Assembly (NCBI RefSeq): GCF_046630445.1
Contig: NC_092342.1
Span: 83,235,001-83,299,000 of the forward strand
DNA: 64,000 bases
Source: Rutidosis leptorrhynchoides
Taxonomy: Eukaryota; Streptophyta; Magnoliopsida; Asterales; Asteraceae
Direction: 5' to 3'
How positions within the stretch are numbered: the stretch's first letter is position 1; each line of letters starts with the position of its first letter. Shown piece by piece: positions 51,253 through 63,679 of this stretch. The translations under genes were made by a program, and so were the position numbers. The notes under the pieces are model-generated. The model was not told the origin of the DNA. It made no database searches and saw only the letters and a list, made by a program, of their open reading frames with translations.

Positions 51253-51669
51253 TTAGTTATATGATCTATCCCATTCATAAGATAGTCGGTTTAATTGGTT
51301 TTCCATGGCTACATAGGCGTAACCTCGAGCATTCAGTGTCTTTTCTTCTAAACATATGAACGGTCCGTCTCTGCATAAAGTAACAAATTCGGTATTTGAA
51401 TAGGTTTGATTATTTGAACATTTACCTCCATGTGACCATTTTCCGCATTTGTGACATCGTTCTAGGTGTCGTGCTCTTCTTTTCGCTGCGGATTTTGATT
51501 TTCCTTTACCAAATTGTAACTTATTATCTTCGCATCTGGATTCTTTTCTAACTCCGTCCATTCTTTCTCTGATTACTGATACTAATTCACTCGGTAGTAT
51601 GTCATTATTTCTTTTAGTGATCAAAACGTGTAGCATTAGACCATGGTTTAGTTCACAGGCAGTCTTCAT
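51253..51669 (-). CDS. Athila-10 small Cys-rich ORF, 138 aa
   Basis: MKTACELNHGLMLHVL to WDRSYN, intact, between pol and the env-position ORF. The middle is strongly basic (GKGKSKSAAKRRARHLERC) and runs into CHKCGKWSHGGKC, i.e. C-x2-C-x4-H-x3-C, one residue shorter than a standard retroviral CCHC knuckle; more Cys follow (CSNN, LCRDGPFIC). A nucleic-acid-binding role is plausible from the basic patch plus Cys/His motif. I do not recognise a named family. Confidence 0.6.
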   Translation of the reverse strand: MKTACELNHGLMLHVLITKRNNDILPSELVSVIRERMDGVRKESRCEDNKLQFGKGKSKSAAKRRARHLERCHKCGKWSHGGKCSNNQTYSNTEFVTLCRDGPFICLEEKTLNARGYAYVAMENQLNRLSYEWDRSYN

Positions 51670-51841
51670 TTTGTAAAAACCTAAAAAAAATAAAAATTCA
51701 GAATGGGGGGAGAAGACTAGTTCTTTAGGGTCTGCTAGGGAAAGACCATTCGGGTTCCATTTTCGAGAACTACACGAAAACAGACAATCTAACTCTAACA
51801 GAAATACATATTATCCTTTAAAGACTTGATTCTCCCCACAC

Positions 51842-54800
51842 TTAGTTAGCTGTGGTGTCGAAATTGTGATTAACTTCGTTGTCGACTTCCATCGGACCAT
51901 GTATGTAATGTTTAACTCTGTGACCATTAACTTTAAATTCAATCCCTTTTGAATTTATTAATTCTATCGTTCCGTATGGGAAAACTCTTTTGACTATGAA
52001 TGGTCCAGACCATCTTGATTTCAATTTTCCAGGAAATAGCTTGAATCGTGAATTGAAAAGAAGAACTCTGTCTCCTTCTTTAAATTCTTTTGAACTTCTG
52101 ATTCTTTTATCATGCCATTTCTTCGTTTTTTCTTTATAGATTAACGAATTTTCGTATGCTTCATGTCTTAATTCTTCTAATTCGTTTAGTTGACTTAATC
52201 GTAGACGTCCGGCTTCATGTAAATCAAGATTACATGTCTTCAAAGCCCAAAATGCTTTGTGTTCAATTTCTACTGGAAGATGACATGCTTTTCCATAAAC
52301 AAGTCTAAAAGGTGTGGTTCCAATTGGAGTTTTATAGGCTGTTCTAAAAGCCCAGAGTGCATCCTCCAATTTAATGGACCATTCCTTTGGATTTGATCCT
52401 ACGGTTTTCTCTAGAATACGTTTTAAAGCTCGGTTGGTATTTTCAACTTGTCCACTTGTTTGTGGATGATATGCGGTGGAGATTTTATGAGTTACTCCAT
52501 ATCTTTTAAGAACTTTCTCAAGTTGATTATTACAGAAATGAGTACCCCGATCACTTATTAAAGCTTTCGGTGTTCCAAGCCTTGCAAAAAGACGTTTTAA
52601 AAAGTTGACTACAACTCGTGCATCGTTAGTTCGGAGAGCTTGTGCTTCCGCCCATTTAGATACATAATCAATGGCTACGAGTATATATAGATTATTATGA
52701 GATTTTGGAAATGGACCCATAAAGTCAATACCCCAAATGTCAAATACTTCACATACTTGGATGACATTTTGTGGCATTTCATCACGTTGACTTATTTTTC
52801 CGGCCCTTTGACATGCATCACAGGATTTGCAAAGAAGGTGTGCGTCTTTGTAAATTGTAGGCCAATAGAATCCAGCTTCATAAACTTTTCTTGCTGTTAG
52901 TTGAGGCCCATAATGCCCTCCTGTTGGTCCTGTGTGACAATGGTTTAATATTTTACTAGCTTCATCTCCAAATACACATCGGCGTATTATTCCATCGGGA
53001 CAACTTTTAAACAGATGTGGATCTTCCCAAAAATAGTGTTTTATATCACTGAAGAATTTCTTTCGTCTTTGGTACGATAATCCTTTTTCAAGGAATCCAC
53101 AAACTAAGTAGTTTGCATAGTCTGCAAACCATGGGATTTTATTATAATCTATCTTCAATAGATATTCATCAGGAAAGTTGTCTTGTATGGCTGATTCATT
53201 TAGAACTTCTAACTCAGGATTTTCAAGACGAGAAAGATGATCAGCGGCGAGATTTTCTGCTCCTCTTTTATCTCGGATTTCAATATCAAACTCTTGTAAG
53301 AGTAAGATCCAACGGATTAATCTTGGTTTAGCATCTTGTTTTGAAAATAGGTATCTAAGAGCAGAGTGGTCGGTATAGACCACCGTTTTTGCTAGAACGA
53401 GATATGATCGAAATTTGTCAAAAGCAAAGACAATAGCAAGGAGTTCTTTTTCAGTAGTTGTATAGTTCGTTTGTGCTCCTTGTAACGTCTTACTAGCATA
53501 ATATATAGGTTGAAATCGTTTTTCAATCCTTTGTCCTAAAACGGCTCCCATTGCAAAATCACTTGCATCGCACATTAGTTCAAATGGTAGATTCCAATTT
53601 GGTGTTATCATGATCGGCGCATTAGTGAGTTTCTCTTTAAGAATATTAAAAGATTTGATACACTCATCTGAAAAGATGAATGGCGCATCCTTTTCTAGGA
53701 GTTTATTCATAGGAATGGCAATTTTAGAAAAATCTTTTATGAAACGTCGGTAAAAATCGGCATGCCCTAGAAAACTCCTAACTCCTCTAACATTGGTGGG
53801 ATGTGGAAGTTTAGCAATTACATCTACTTTAGCTCTATCCACTTCAATTCCTTCTTTTGAAATTTTATGTCCAAGAACGATGCCTTCTTTAACCATGAAA
53901 TGGCATTTCTCCCAATTAAGAACTAGATTTGATTTTTCGCATCTAATTAGCATTCGTTCCAGATTAACTAGACATGATTTAAATGTATCACCGAAGACTG
54001 AAAAGTCATCCATGAATACTTCCATGCATTCTTCTATCATGTCGTGAAAAATCGCCATCATACACCTTTGAAAGGTTTCAGGGGCGTTACAAAGTCCAAA
54101 TGGCATGCGTTTGTAAGCAAAAGTACCATAAGGGCACGTGAATGTGGTTTTCTCTTGGTCCTCGGGTGCTATTGGAATTTGAAAATATCCGGAAAATCCA
54201 TCTAGAAAACAATAGTAACTATTTCCGGCTAATCTTTCCAACATTTGATCAATGAAAGGTAAGGGAAAGTGATCTTTTCTGGTGGCGTCATTTAATTTTC
54301 TATAATCAATACATACACGCCATCCTGTTACAGTCCTAGTAGGAATAAGCTCATTTTTCTCATTTGTAATGACAGTCATGCCACCCTTCTTAGGCACGCA
54401 TTGAACTGGGCTTACCCATGGACTATCAGAGATTGGATAAATTAAACCTGCATCTAGCAGTTTAATAATCTCTTTCTTAACTACATCTTGCATATTAGGA
54501 TTTAGTCTTCGTTGGCGTTGCACATACGTTTTATGACCTTCTTCCATAAGGATTTTATGTGTGCAATACGAAGGACTTATTCCTTTAATATCATGAATCT
54601 TCCATGCAATGGCTGGTTTATGAGCTTTCAACACAGAAATGAGTTGTGATTTCTCATTTTTAGTAAGAGAAGACGATATTATTACAGGTAATTCAGATTC
54701 ACCATGTAAATAAGCATATTCCAAATGGTTTGGAAGTGGCTTTAACTCTAATTTCGGGGGTTCTTCTATCGATGATTTATATCGATATCTGTCTTCTTCT

Positions 54801-56101
54801 TTTAGCATTTGAATTTCTTCTGTTGTTGGTTCATATCCATTAGCTATAAGTGTATCTAACATTTCAGCTTCATCAATTGGTTCATTACCTTCTCCTAAAG
54901 AACATTCTCCTGTTCCTTGTAATTCTGGAAATTCTTCTAATAATCTTGCATGTGCATCTATAGTTTGCATATAATAACATGTATCATCTGCAGATTGTGG
55001 TTGTTGCATTGCTCTATCAACTAAAAAGGTAACACTCTCATCCTCTATACTTAGGGTCAGTTTCTTATCGAACACGTCTATCATTGCTTTAGCCGTGTTT
55101 AAGAATGGTCTTCCTAATATGAGAGGAACTTGAGAATCTTCTTCCATGTCCAAAACAACAAAATCTACTGGAAATACTAAAGTACCAACTTTAACTAGCA
55201 TGTTCTCCATTATCCCTCTAGGATATTTTATTGATCTATCGGCTAGTTGTATGCTTATTCTGGTTGGTTTCAATTCTCCAAGGTCTAGTTTAGTGTATAG
55301 TGAATACGGCATTAGATTTATACTAGCACCTAAGTCTGCCAATGCTTCTATTGAACTAAGACTACCCAGAAAACATGGAATTGTGAAACTTCCTGGATCA
55401 GATAGTTTTTCTGGTATCTTATTCAACAGCACTGCTGAACAATTAGCATTCATAGTAACAGCTGAGAGTTCTTCCATTTTCTTTCTATTTGAGATTAGAT
55501 CTCTCAAGAATTTAGCATATCTAGGCATTCCTGAAATTACATCAATGAAAGGAAGATTTACATTTATCTGTTTAAACATATCCAAGAATTTGGATTGCTC
55601 GGCTTCAAGTTTTTCTTTCTTCATTTTACTCGGATAAGGAAGTGGTGGTTGGTATGGTTTAACATAAGGTTTAGCCTTAACTGTGTTATCTTCATTAACC
55701 TTTTCAACTACCGGTTCTTTTTCCTTATCTTGATCAGGTTGTGGTTCTTGTGGAGTAGGAATAGCTTCATCTGAAGTTACAGGTATTTCCGGTGGTTTAA
55801 GTGTTGTACCACTTCTTGTGGTAATGGCTTTAACTGTTTCATTCCGGGGGTTAGCGTTTGTATCACTAGGTAGACTTCCCGGTTTTCTTTCACCTATTAA
55901 CCTTGCTAGGTTACTCACTTCTTGTTCCAGATTTTGAATAGAAGCTTGTTGATTTCTAAATTCTTGAGCATTTTGTTTATTGGTTTGTTTTTGAGATGTG
56001 AAAAACTGCGTTTGAGTTTCAACTAGCTTCGTCATCATATCTTCTAAATTTGGCTTTTTATCATCGGTTTGTTGTGGTGGTTTGTTTTGAAAATTAGGTC
56101 T
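51842..56101 (-). CDS. Athila-10 pol: protease, RT, RNase H, integrase
   Basis: The frame is open from 56101 (Met 56038 gives 1398 aa) to TAG 51842. Coiled-coil/linker up to about residue 120; protease [10 protein letters not shown] near 233 and [12 protein letters not shown] with [10 protein letters not shown] near 575, MPFGLCNAP, and FMDDFSVFG near 676 in place of the more common YxDD; RNase [16 protein letters not shown] near 822; integrase zinc finger HCHTG...HYG and CKSCDAC (about 1030-1085), catalytic Asp in [15 protein letters not shown] near 1163 and Glu in [10 protein letters not shown] near 1200. No internal stop. Upstream, TAA at 56102-56104 separates it from the gag tail in the same frame. 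Confidence 0.95.
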   Translation of the reverse strand, partial: RPNFQNKPPQQTDDKKPNLEDMMTKLVETQTQFFTSQKQTNKQNAQEFRNQQASIQNLEQEVSNLARLIGERKPGSLPSDTNANPRNETVKAITTRSGTTLKPPEIPVTSDEAIPTPQEPQPDQDKEKEPVVEKVNEDNTVKAKPYVKPYQPPLPYPSKMKKEKLEAEQSKFLDMFKQINVNLPFIDVISGMPRYAKFLRDLISNRKKMEELSAVTMNANCSAVLLNKIPEKLSDPGSFTIPCFLGSLSSIEALADLGASINLMPYSLYTKLDLGELKPTRISIQLADRSIKYPRGIMENMLVKVGTLVFPVDFVVLDMEEDSQVPLILGRPFLNTAKAMIDVFDKKLTLSIEDESVTFLVDRAMQQPQSADDTCYYMQTIDAHARLLEEFPELQGTGECSLGEGNEPIDEAEMLDTLIANGYEPTTEEIQMLKEEDRYRYKSSIEEPPKLELKPLPNHLEYAYLHGESELPVIISSSLTKNEKSQLISVLKAHKPAIAWKIHDIKGISPSYCTHKILMEEGHKTYVQRQRRLNPNMQDVVKKEIIKLLDAGLIYPISDSPWVSPVQCVPKKGGMTVITNEKNELIPTRTVTGWRVCIDYRKLNDATRKDHFPLPFIDQMLERLAGNSYYCFLDGFSGYFQIPIAPEDQEKTTFTCPYGTFAYKRMPFGLCNAPETFQRCMMAIFHDMIEECMEVFMDDFSVFGDTFKSCLVNLERMLIRCEKSNLVLNWEKCHFMVKEGIVLGHKISKEGIEVDRAKVDVIAKLPHPTNVRGVRSFLGHADFYRRFIKDFSKIAIPMNKLLEKDAPFIFSDECIKSFNILKEKLTNAPIMITPNWNLPFELMCDASDFAMGAVLGQRIEKRFQPIYYASKTLQGAQTNYTTTEKELLAIVFAFDKFRSYLVLAKTVVYTDHSALRYLFSKQDAKPRLIRWILLLQEFDIEIRDKRGAENLAADHLSRLENPELEVLNESAIQDNFPDEYLLKIDYNKIPWFADYANYLVCGFLEKGLSYQRRKKFFSDIKHYFWEDPHLFKSCPDGIIRRCVFGDEASKILNHCHTGPTGGHYGPQLTARKVYEAGFYWPTIYKDAHLLCKSCDACQRAGKISQRDEMPQNVIQVCEVFDIWGIDFMGPFPKSHNNLYILVAIDYVSKWAEAQALRTNDARVVVNFLKRLFARLGTPKALISDRGTHFCNNQLEKVLKRYGVTHKISTAYHPQTSGQVENTNRALKRILEKTVGSNPKEWSIKLEDALWAFRTAYKTPIGTTPFRLVYGKACHLPVEIEHKAFWALKTCNLDLHEAGRLRLSQLNELEELRHEAYENSLIYKEKTKKWHDKRIRSSKEFKEGDRVLLFNSRFKLFPGKLKSRWSGPFIVKRVFPYGTIELINSKGIEFKVNGHRVKHYIHGPMEVDNEVNHNFDTTAN

Positions 56102-56510
56102 TTACTGATTATAAGTATTATTGGATACTTGTTGATTGCTAGGACCTTGTTGGTTGTTGTATGGAATATTTCTGTTATAATTCTGGTTTTGATTGTAAAT
56201 CGGTCTTGGCGGTTGATAATTATTCTGATAATTATTTCCAGGCCTTTGGTTTATGTATGAAATATTCTCTCTTTGTTCCATTGTTAATTCAATACTGAGA
56301 CAATCTTTTGTCAAATGTGGTCCTCCACACTGCTCACAACTAATTCGTATTGAGTGAATATCCTTAGTCATCTTTTCCATTCGTCTCTCCACAGCATCTA
56401 TCTTTGCAGAAATGGAATCTAAGTCATGGCTAGAATCGGCTCTAGCTGCTTTAGATGATCTAATGATATCTTTTTCTTGGTGCCACTCATGTGAGTGGGA
56501 AGCAGTTTGT
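56102..56510 (-). pseudogene. Athila-10 gag C-terminal part with zinc knuckle, out of frame with gag
   Basis: In the pol frame: HEWHQEKDIIRSSKAARADSSHD, SISAKIDAVERRMEKM, then CEQCGGPHLTKDC (C-x2-C-x3-H-x4-C) and an Asn/Gln/Tyr-rich tail, ended by TAA 56102-56104. The coding signal crosses from the upstream gag frame near 56505, so a one-base indel separates the capsid part from this nucleocapsid part. Alternatively both breaks could be programmed recoding sites, but no slippery heptamer or readthrough context was apparent. Confidence 0.8.
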
Positions 56511-57432
56511 AAGCATCAGTTTCGGTTTTCTTCATAATAGAACCACCAGCTGCTATATCTATGTCTTTCCTTGTAGTGATGTCGCATCCTTGGTAGAATA
56601 TTTGTACTATTTGACAGGTGTCTAAACCATGTTGCGGACATCCTCTTAATAACTTTCCATATCTTGTCCACGCCTCATATAGAGTTTCATTTGGTTTCTG
56701 TGTGAACGTAACAATTTCTGCTTGAAGTCTTACGGCTTTAGATGCAGGAAAGAATTGTTTAAGAAATTTGTCAACTAAAACGTCCCATGTATCAATCGCC
56801 CCTTCAGGTAACGATTCCAACCAATCTTTGGCTTCTCCCTTTAAAGTCCAAGGAAATAACATGAGATATATCTGTTCATCCTCCACTTCTCGGATTTTAA
56901 ATAGTGTGCAGATCCTATTAAAGGTACGTAGATGTTTATTTGGATCTTCCTTCGGCGCACCACTAAATTGGCATTGATTAGTCACCATGTGTAGAATTTG
57001 TCCTTTGATTTCATAATCTGGCGCATTAATGTCTGGATGAGTAATTGCGTGTCCTTGGCCAGTGCGTTTAGCTCTCATTCGGTCTTCCATACTTAAAGGT
57101 TCCAGATTCTCCATAATTGAATTTGTTGAATCGGTATCACTAGATGATTCTGATTTAATGGTTCGTTCCTCAACAATCTCTGTTTGAATGATTGGTGGCT
57201 CCGGAGGAAAGTTTAATGGTTCAGGATCTACGAACCGTTCCTGAATATTTTCCGGATTCTCAATTGTGAGGTCGGGTTCCAAAAATGGATTATCGGAAAT
57301 TTGAACTGAAGTACTTGGTCTACTGGATGACGATTCTAAAGAAAAATTAACGGCGGTTATATTTGCTAAATGTCTTGATCTAGTTACAGGTGGTGAACGT
57401 ACAAAAGGTGGTGAACGTCTTGCTCGGTGCAT
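56419..57432 (-). pseudogene. Athila-10 gag, matrix/capsid part
   Basis: ORF of 337 codons, MHRARRSPPFVRSPPVTRS. A Ser/Pro/Glu-rich N-terminus is followed by a capsid-like retrotransposon Gag region: INAPDYEIKGQILHMV, DPNKHLRTFNRICTLFKI, LFPWTLKGEAKDWLESLP, FLKQFFPASKAVRL and WTRYGKLLRGCPQHGLD. The last ~25 codons after DAYKLLPTH are out of frame with the expected continuation, so the true gag is longer. Confidence 0.88.
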
Positions 57433-58825
57433 TCACTGAATATCCTATTAGTTTTAAAAAGGAAAAAAAATTATAATAAGTTATCCAATTAATAGACTTT
57501 TCTGATTTTGCCCACGTTTCGAATAGCCAAAAGATGCAGCAGAGGGGCAGGATTCGTTTGGTCTCAATATAATTGAGGACTGTTTGGCTCCAATAACCCG
57601 GTCCACGTACAAATCCAACTATTACTACGAACCAGAAAATTTTGATGTCTATTAATTTAACCACTTAAAATAAATTTTCGTAATTTTAAGAAATTTAGAT
57701 AAGAAGTAGAATAAAAATCTATGTCCTAAAACTAGAATAGCGAGAAATAAGAAAGAAAAAGAGTTCGTCGGAAAAAGGTTGAAAAAGAAAAATGGTTGAA
57801 AAAAAATAAAAGGTGACGGAAAAATAAAAGAAACTTATAAAAACTTAAAAATACTTGACTAACCTAACCTTATTACTACAACTAACTTAAAATTATAATC
57901 GCAAATTGAAATTACTAATTGGAATGATAATTGGTACATAGTAAAAGTCGTCTAAAAATATTAAAGCTTACAAGAAAAACTAAATCTCAAATGGAAATAA
58001 CTTAAAAAGAAACTAAAACTTAAAAAGGCGTCGCAAATTTCTAAAGTATCTAAATCTTAGTCTAAAGAAAAAGCACTTAAGGAATTCTACGGCAAAGCCT
58101 AAAAATCTAGGAGTAAAAATAACTATGGCAAAAACTAAGTTTAAAACTAAATATGAGCGAAAAATACAAAAGTTACGCTAAAACAATTAAAAAGGGACAA
58201 AATATAAAAATATACAAAAAGTTGTAAAAATTACAATTTTTATAAAAATATTATTTTTATATTATTTATTTAATAAAACTATTAATTTTACAATTTAATT
58301 AAACTAATTTAACTAAAATATAAATTAAATAAAACTTAAATTAAAAATAAACTTAATTATAATAATAATAATAATTAGGGTTAATAATAAAAATAATTAA
58401 TAATAATCCGTAATAAATGCAGGATTAGGGCTTCCTGTTCGCGTGTCAGAGCAGCTCCGCGAGTCGCGGTAATTAATGCAGAAAACCCCGCGAGTCGCGG
58501 GGTTCAGAAATTCAGATGACAGCTTATTAAATTCGACGCGTTTTTCTTTATTTATTTTTTTTTATTTTCTGTTTTCTGTTTTTAAATAAATAAAAGATAT
58601 TTAAATAAAACTTATATTTTTATAAACTAAAATAAAAATAAAGAAACTTATAAAACTTAAATATTTAACAGAATCTTAAAAATACTTATATTTTTGTTTT
58701 TCTTTTTATATTTTTGAATAATTAAAACGTATTTTTACAAAAACGAATTTTAATAAAAGTTAACTAAAAATCTCTTTTTTTTTTTTTTTTAATATTAGCG
58801 TTGCGCTTCCGGCGTTTAAGAGGAA
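57433..58825 (-). other. Athila-10 5' leader
   Basis: About 1.4 kb of A/T-rich, gene-free leader between PBS and gag. It contains the third palindrome pair at 58457-58504. Confidence 0.75.
58457..58504. repeat. GC-rich palindrome pair, leader copy with compensatory changes
   Basis: CCGCGAGTCGCGG at 58457-58469 and a 21-nt perfect palindrome at 58484-58504. In the second block the bases flanking the core are CC/GG rather than the CT/AG of other copies, so both arms changed together and pairing is kept. Confidence 0.95.
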
Positions 58826-58843
58826 TCCCCGGCAGCGGCGCCA
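58826..58843 (-). other. PBS of Athila-10 (tRNA-Asp type)
   Basis: The minus strand reads TGGCGCCGCTGCCGGGGA, matching the complement of the plant tRNA-Asp 3' end with one mismatch (usual GTTGCC). It lies eight bases inside the 5' LTR boundary at 58852. Confidence 0.88.
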
Positions 58844-58851
58844 AAAATACT

Positions 58852-60839
58852 TGATGTCAAAGCTAAGGGATACGAAATAGTTTATATTTTACTAGGAAAA
58901 ACTATTAAATACGATACAATTTTACACAAGATATTTATTTATTTATAGAATGGATATACTTAAACCTTGCTACAACACTTATAGGCAGTGTACTTAATCG
59001 TAAAGTAGTGTAGTTTTTAGTAAGTCCGGTTCGTTCCACAGGGAAATCTTTAAACAAAGCTTAACGCTATATTAATTTACTTTTATAAAAATACAAACAT
59101 ATATCTAAGTAATTTTATTATAAAGGGGGGTTTTTTACCGTTTAATGACCGGTTTGTCGATTTTAAAACTTTAGTCGCAGTTAAAACCTAATGTAAAATA
59201 TTAAATAAATAAAAGACTTAATTTAAAGCGTAAAGTAAATAACGATAATGAAATTGCGAATAATAAAAGTGCGATAAAATAAAATTGCGATAATTAAAAA
59301 GTACGATAAATAAAAGTGCGATTAAATAACAATAAATAAAAGTGCGATAATTAGAAGTGCAATTAAATATAAAATAAAGGAAATTAAATATGAAATAAAA
59401 GAATTATGCTTATTTAAACTTCCGTAATCATGATGTTCGACGTGTTGATTTTAGTTTTATGCCCATGGGTTAATTGTCCTTTGTCCTGGATTATTTAATA
59501 TGTCCGTCTGGTTTTTGTCCATAACAGTCCATCAGTCATAAATATAAAGTGCGAGTGTCCTCGTCAAATTATCCTTATACCCGAAGTTAAATATTCCAAC
59601 TAATTGGGGATTCGAATTGTAACAAGGTTTTAATACTTTGTTTAATGAATACACCAGGTTATCAACTGCGTGTAAACCAAGGTTTTACTACTTTGTTAGC
59701 AATTACACCAATTACCCTTGAATGTAATTTCACCCCTGTTTTAATAATTCTAGTGGCTATTAATCCATTCCCGTGTCCGGTTAAATGAACGATTATTCGT
59801 ACATATAAATACCCCGCCCATCGTGTCCGATCGAGTGTATATGGTAATTTATAGGGACGCCCAATTGTAAATCTTTATATTAACATTAACAAACTTTCAT
59901 TTAGTTAAACAAATATAAAGCCCATTAATAGCCCATAGTCTAATTTCCACAAGTGTCGTTCTTTTGTCCAAACCCCAATTATGGTACAAAGCCCAATTAC
60001 CCAATTTTAGTAATTAGCCCAACATCATGATTACTTCGTTTTAAATAAGCATAATAATAACTTAGCTACGAGACATTAATATAAAAAGGTTGAACATAAC
60101 TTACAATGATTAAAAATAGCGTAGCGTTACACGGATAGAATTTCGACTTACACCCTTACAACATTTGCTAACATACCCTTATTATTAGAATTATAATTAA
60201 AATTAAAATATAAATTATAAATATAAATATAAATTTTACGTATGAGGAGAAGAAGAAAAAGATTGATGAAAATGATCAGAATTCGGTTTGCTTTATAGGG
60301 AGTTTTGAAACTGGGGGCTCCGCGACTCGCGGCCTTTTTGGCCTTCAAACTCCGCGAGTCGCGGAGTTTGAAATTACAGCTCACAACTTGGAGTCTTTCT
60401 CTGCCGACGGTTTTTATTTATAAATATAATATATATATAATTAATATTAATATAATTAATTATATATTATATTATATTTATATACATAGTTAACTTGTAA
60501 TTTTTAGTCCGTTGCGTCGAGCGTTGAGAGTTGACTCTGGTCCCGGTTCCGGATTTTCGAACGTCCTTGCGTACAATTTAATATCTTGTACTTTGCGTTT
60601 TGAATCTTGTACTCTTGTAATTTCGAGACGTTTCTTATCAATAATTGGAACCTTTTTGATTGTCTTTTGTACTTTTGAGCTTTTTGGTCGTTTGCGTCTT
60701 CAATTCGTCGAATCTGTCTTTTGTCTTCACCTTTTATTATTTAAACGAATATCACTTGTAAATAGAACAATTGCAACTAAAAGCTTGTCTTTCTTGAGGA
60801 ATAATGCTATGAAATATATGTTCGTTTTTAGCATTATCA
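58852..60839 (-). repeat. 5' LTR of Athila-10
   Basis: 1988 bp, TGATGTCAAAGC...GCATTATCA. By eye it differs from 44002-45987 at about two bases (near 59004 and 59999) and in the AT tract near 60430. Confidence 0.96.
60320..60372. repeat. GC-rich palindrome pair, 5' LTR copy
   Basis: CCGCGACTCGCGG at 60320-60332 and the 29-nt palindrome at 60344-60372, identical to the 3' LTR copy. Confidence 0.95.
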
Positions 60840-63679
60840 GTTAACAACATTAATTGAGATCGTTAACTTAAAGGTTTCAAAACAACACTTACATGTAACG
60901 ACTAACGAAGACTTAACGACTCCATTAGAATGTATATACATGTTGTGTTATGATATGTATTATTACACTTTTAAAAGACTTCAAGACACATATCAAAGTA
61001 CTTCTACTTAATAAAAATGCTTACAATTACATCCTCGTTCAGTTTCATCAACAATTCTACTCGTATGCACCCGTATTCGTACTCGTACAATACACAGCTT
61101 TTAGATGTATGTACTATTGGTATATACACTCCAATTATCAGCTCTTAGCAGCCCATGTGAGTCACCTAACACATGTGAGAACCATCATTTGGCAACTAGC
61201 ATGAAATATCTCATAAAATTACAAAAATATTAGTAATCATTCATGACTTATTTACATGAAAACAAAATTACATATCCTTTATATCTAATCCATATACCAA
61301 CGACCAAAAACACCTACAAACACTTTCATTCTTCAATTTTCTTCATCTAATTGATCTCTCTCAAGTTCCATCTTCAAGTTCTAAGTGTTCTTCATAAATT
61401 CCATAAGTACAGTTTCATAAAAATCAAGAATACTTCCAAGTTTGCAAGTCTACTTCCAAGCTTTCTAATCCATTCCAAGTAATCATCTAAGATCAAGGAA
61501 CCTTTGTTATTTACAGTAGGTTATCTTTCTAATTCAAGGTAATATTCATATTCAAACTTTGATTGAATTTCTACAACTATAACAATCTTATTTCGAGTGA
61601 AAATGTTACTTAAACTGTTTTCGTGTCATGATTCTGCTTCAAGAACTTTCAAGCCATCCAAGGATCCTTTGAAGCTAGATCCATTTTTCTCATTTCCAGT
61701 AGTTTTATCCAGAAAACTTGAGGTAGTAATGATGTTCATAACATCATTCGATTCATACATATAAAGCTATCTAATTCGAAGGTTTAAACTTGTAATTACT
61801 AGAACATAGTTTAGTTAATTCTAAACTTGTTCGCAAACAAAAATTAATCCTTCTAACTTGACTTTTAAAATCAACTAAACACATGTTCTATATCTATATG
61901 ATATGCTAACTTAATGATTTAAAACCTGGATACACGATGAACACCATAAAATCGGATATACGCCGTCGTAGTGAAACCGGGAGCTGTTTTGGTTTGGATA
62001 ATTAAAAACTATGATAAACTTTGATTTAAAAGTTATTCTTCTGGGAAAATGATTTTTTATATGAACATGAAACTATATCCAAAAATCTTGGTTAAACTCA
62101 AAGTGAAAGTATGTTTTTCAAAATGGTCATCAAGATGTCGTTCTTTCGACGGAAATGACTACCTCTTTAGTAATTGACATGTAACTTAAATTTCCTACTA
62201 TAAACCTATACTTTTTCTATTTGGATTCTTAAATTAGAGCTCAATATTAAATCATAGCAATTTGATTCACTCAAAACGGATTTAAAATGAAGAAGTTATG
62301 GGTAAAACAAGATTGGATATTTTTGATCTTTTTAGCTACGGGAAATGTTTAACAAATCTATACAAATCATATCCTAGCTAACTTATATTGTATTATACAT
62401 GTATTCTAATATATTATGTAATCTTGGGATACCATAGACACGTATGCAAATGTTTTGACATATCATATCGACCCATGTATATATATTATTTGGAACAACC
62501 ATAGACACTCTATATGCAGTAATGTTGGAGTTAGCTATACAGGGTTGAGGTTGATTCCAAAAATATATATACTTTGAGTTATGATCTAGCCTGAGACGTG
62601 TATACACTGGGTCGTGGATTGATTTAAGATAATATATATCGATTTATTTCTGTACATCTAACTGTGGACAACTAGTTGTAAGTTATTAACGAGGAAGCTG
62701 ACTTAATACACTCAAATCTTTAAAACATAATAAAAATAGTTGTAATTATATTTTGATCATACTTTGATATATATGTACATATTTGTATAGATTCGTGAAT
62801 CGATCCGTGGCCAAGTCTTATTTCCGAGGAAAGAAATATCTGTGAAAGTGAGTTATAGTCCCACTTTTAAAATCTAATATTTTTGGGATGAGAATGCATG
62901 CAGGTTTTATAAATGATTTACAAAATAGACACAAGTACGTGAAACTACATTCTATGGTTGAATTATCAAAATCGAATATGCCCCTTTTTATTAAGTCTGG
63001 TAATCTAAGAATTAGGGAACAAACACCCTAATTGACGCGAATCCTAAAGATAGATCTATTGGGCCTAACAAACCTCATCCAAAGTACCGGATGCTTTAGT
63101 ACTTCGAAATTTATATCATATCCGAAGGGTGTCCCGGAATGATGGGGATATTCTTATATATGCATCTTGTTAATGTCGGTTACCAGGTGTTCACCATATG
63201 AATAATTTTTATCTCTATGTATGGGATGTGTATTGAAATATGAAATCTTGTGGTCTATTGTTACGATTTGATATATATAGGTTAAACCTATAACTCACCA
63301 ACATTTTTGTTGACGTTTAAAGCATGTTTATTCTCAGGTGAATACTAAGAGCTTCCGCTGTTGCATACTAAAATAAGGACAAGATTTGGAGTCCATGTTT
63401 GTATGATATTGTGTAAAACCTGCATTCAAGAAACATATGTCGATGTAATATATTTTTATTGTAAACCATTATGTAATAGTCATGTGTAAACAGTATATTT
63501 TAGATTATCATTATTTGATAATCTACGTAATGCTTTTAAAACCTTTATTGATAAAATAAAGGTTATGGTTGTTTTAAAAATGAATGCAGTCTTTGAAAAA
63601 CGTCTCATATAGAGGTCAAAACCTCGAAACGAAATCAATTATATGGAACGATTATAATCAATATGAACGGGACATTTCA
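60840..63679 (+). repeat. 3' LTR of Tekay-9, right portion
   Basis: Resumes at the TSD copy GTTAA (60840-60844) and matches 34012-36851 of the 5' LTR with scattered substitutions. It ends GGGACATTTCA, followed by TTTGC (63680-63684). Confidence 0.95.

Larger units (their letters stand above)
44002..60839 (-). mobile_element. Athila-10: Athila-type Ty3/gypsy element
   Basis: 16,838 bp, TSD GTTAA (43997-44001 and 60840-60844). Minus-strand order: 5' LTR, tRNA-Asp-type PBS, long leader, gag, protease/RT/RNase H/integrase, a small Cys-rich ORF, a 450-aa ORF in the env position, long 3' UTR, PPT, 3' LTR. The tRNA-Asp primer, [11 protein letters not shown] motif and extra 3' ORFs are typical of Athila. 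LTR copies differ by about two substitutions plus a small AT-tract indel, so insertion is recent; yet gag has a frameshift and the gag-pol frame a TAA. Confidence 0.95.
33372..63679 (+). mobile_element. Tekay-9: chromovirus carrying an F-box/SEL1-like gene, split by Athila-10
   Basis: Plus-strand Ty3/gypsy element with TSD TTTGC (33367-33371 and 63680-63684). Order: 5' LTR, PBS, 197-aa acidic ORF, F-box/SEL1 gene, gag, protease, RT, RNase H, integrase, chromodomain-like tail, palindrome/PPT, 3' LTR. Without Athila-10 its length is about 13.5 kb. At least ten in-frame stops and two frameshifts disable gag-pol. The LTR copies differ by many more substitutions than those of NonAuto-2 or Athila-10, making this an older insertion. 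Confidence 0.94.
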
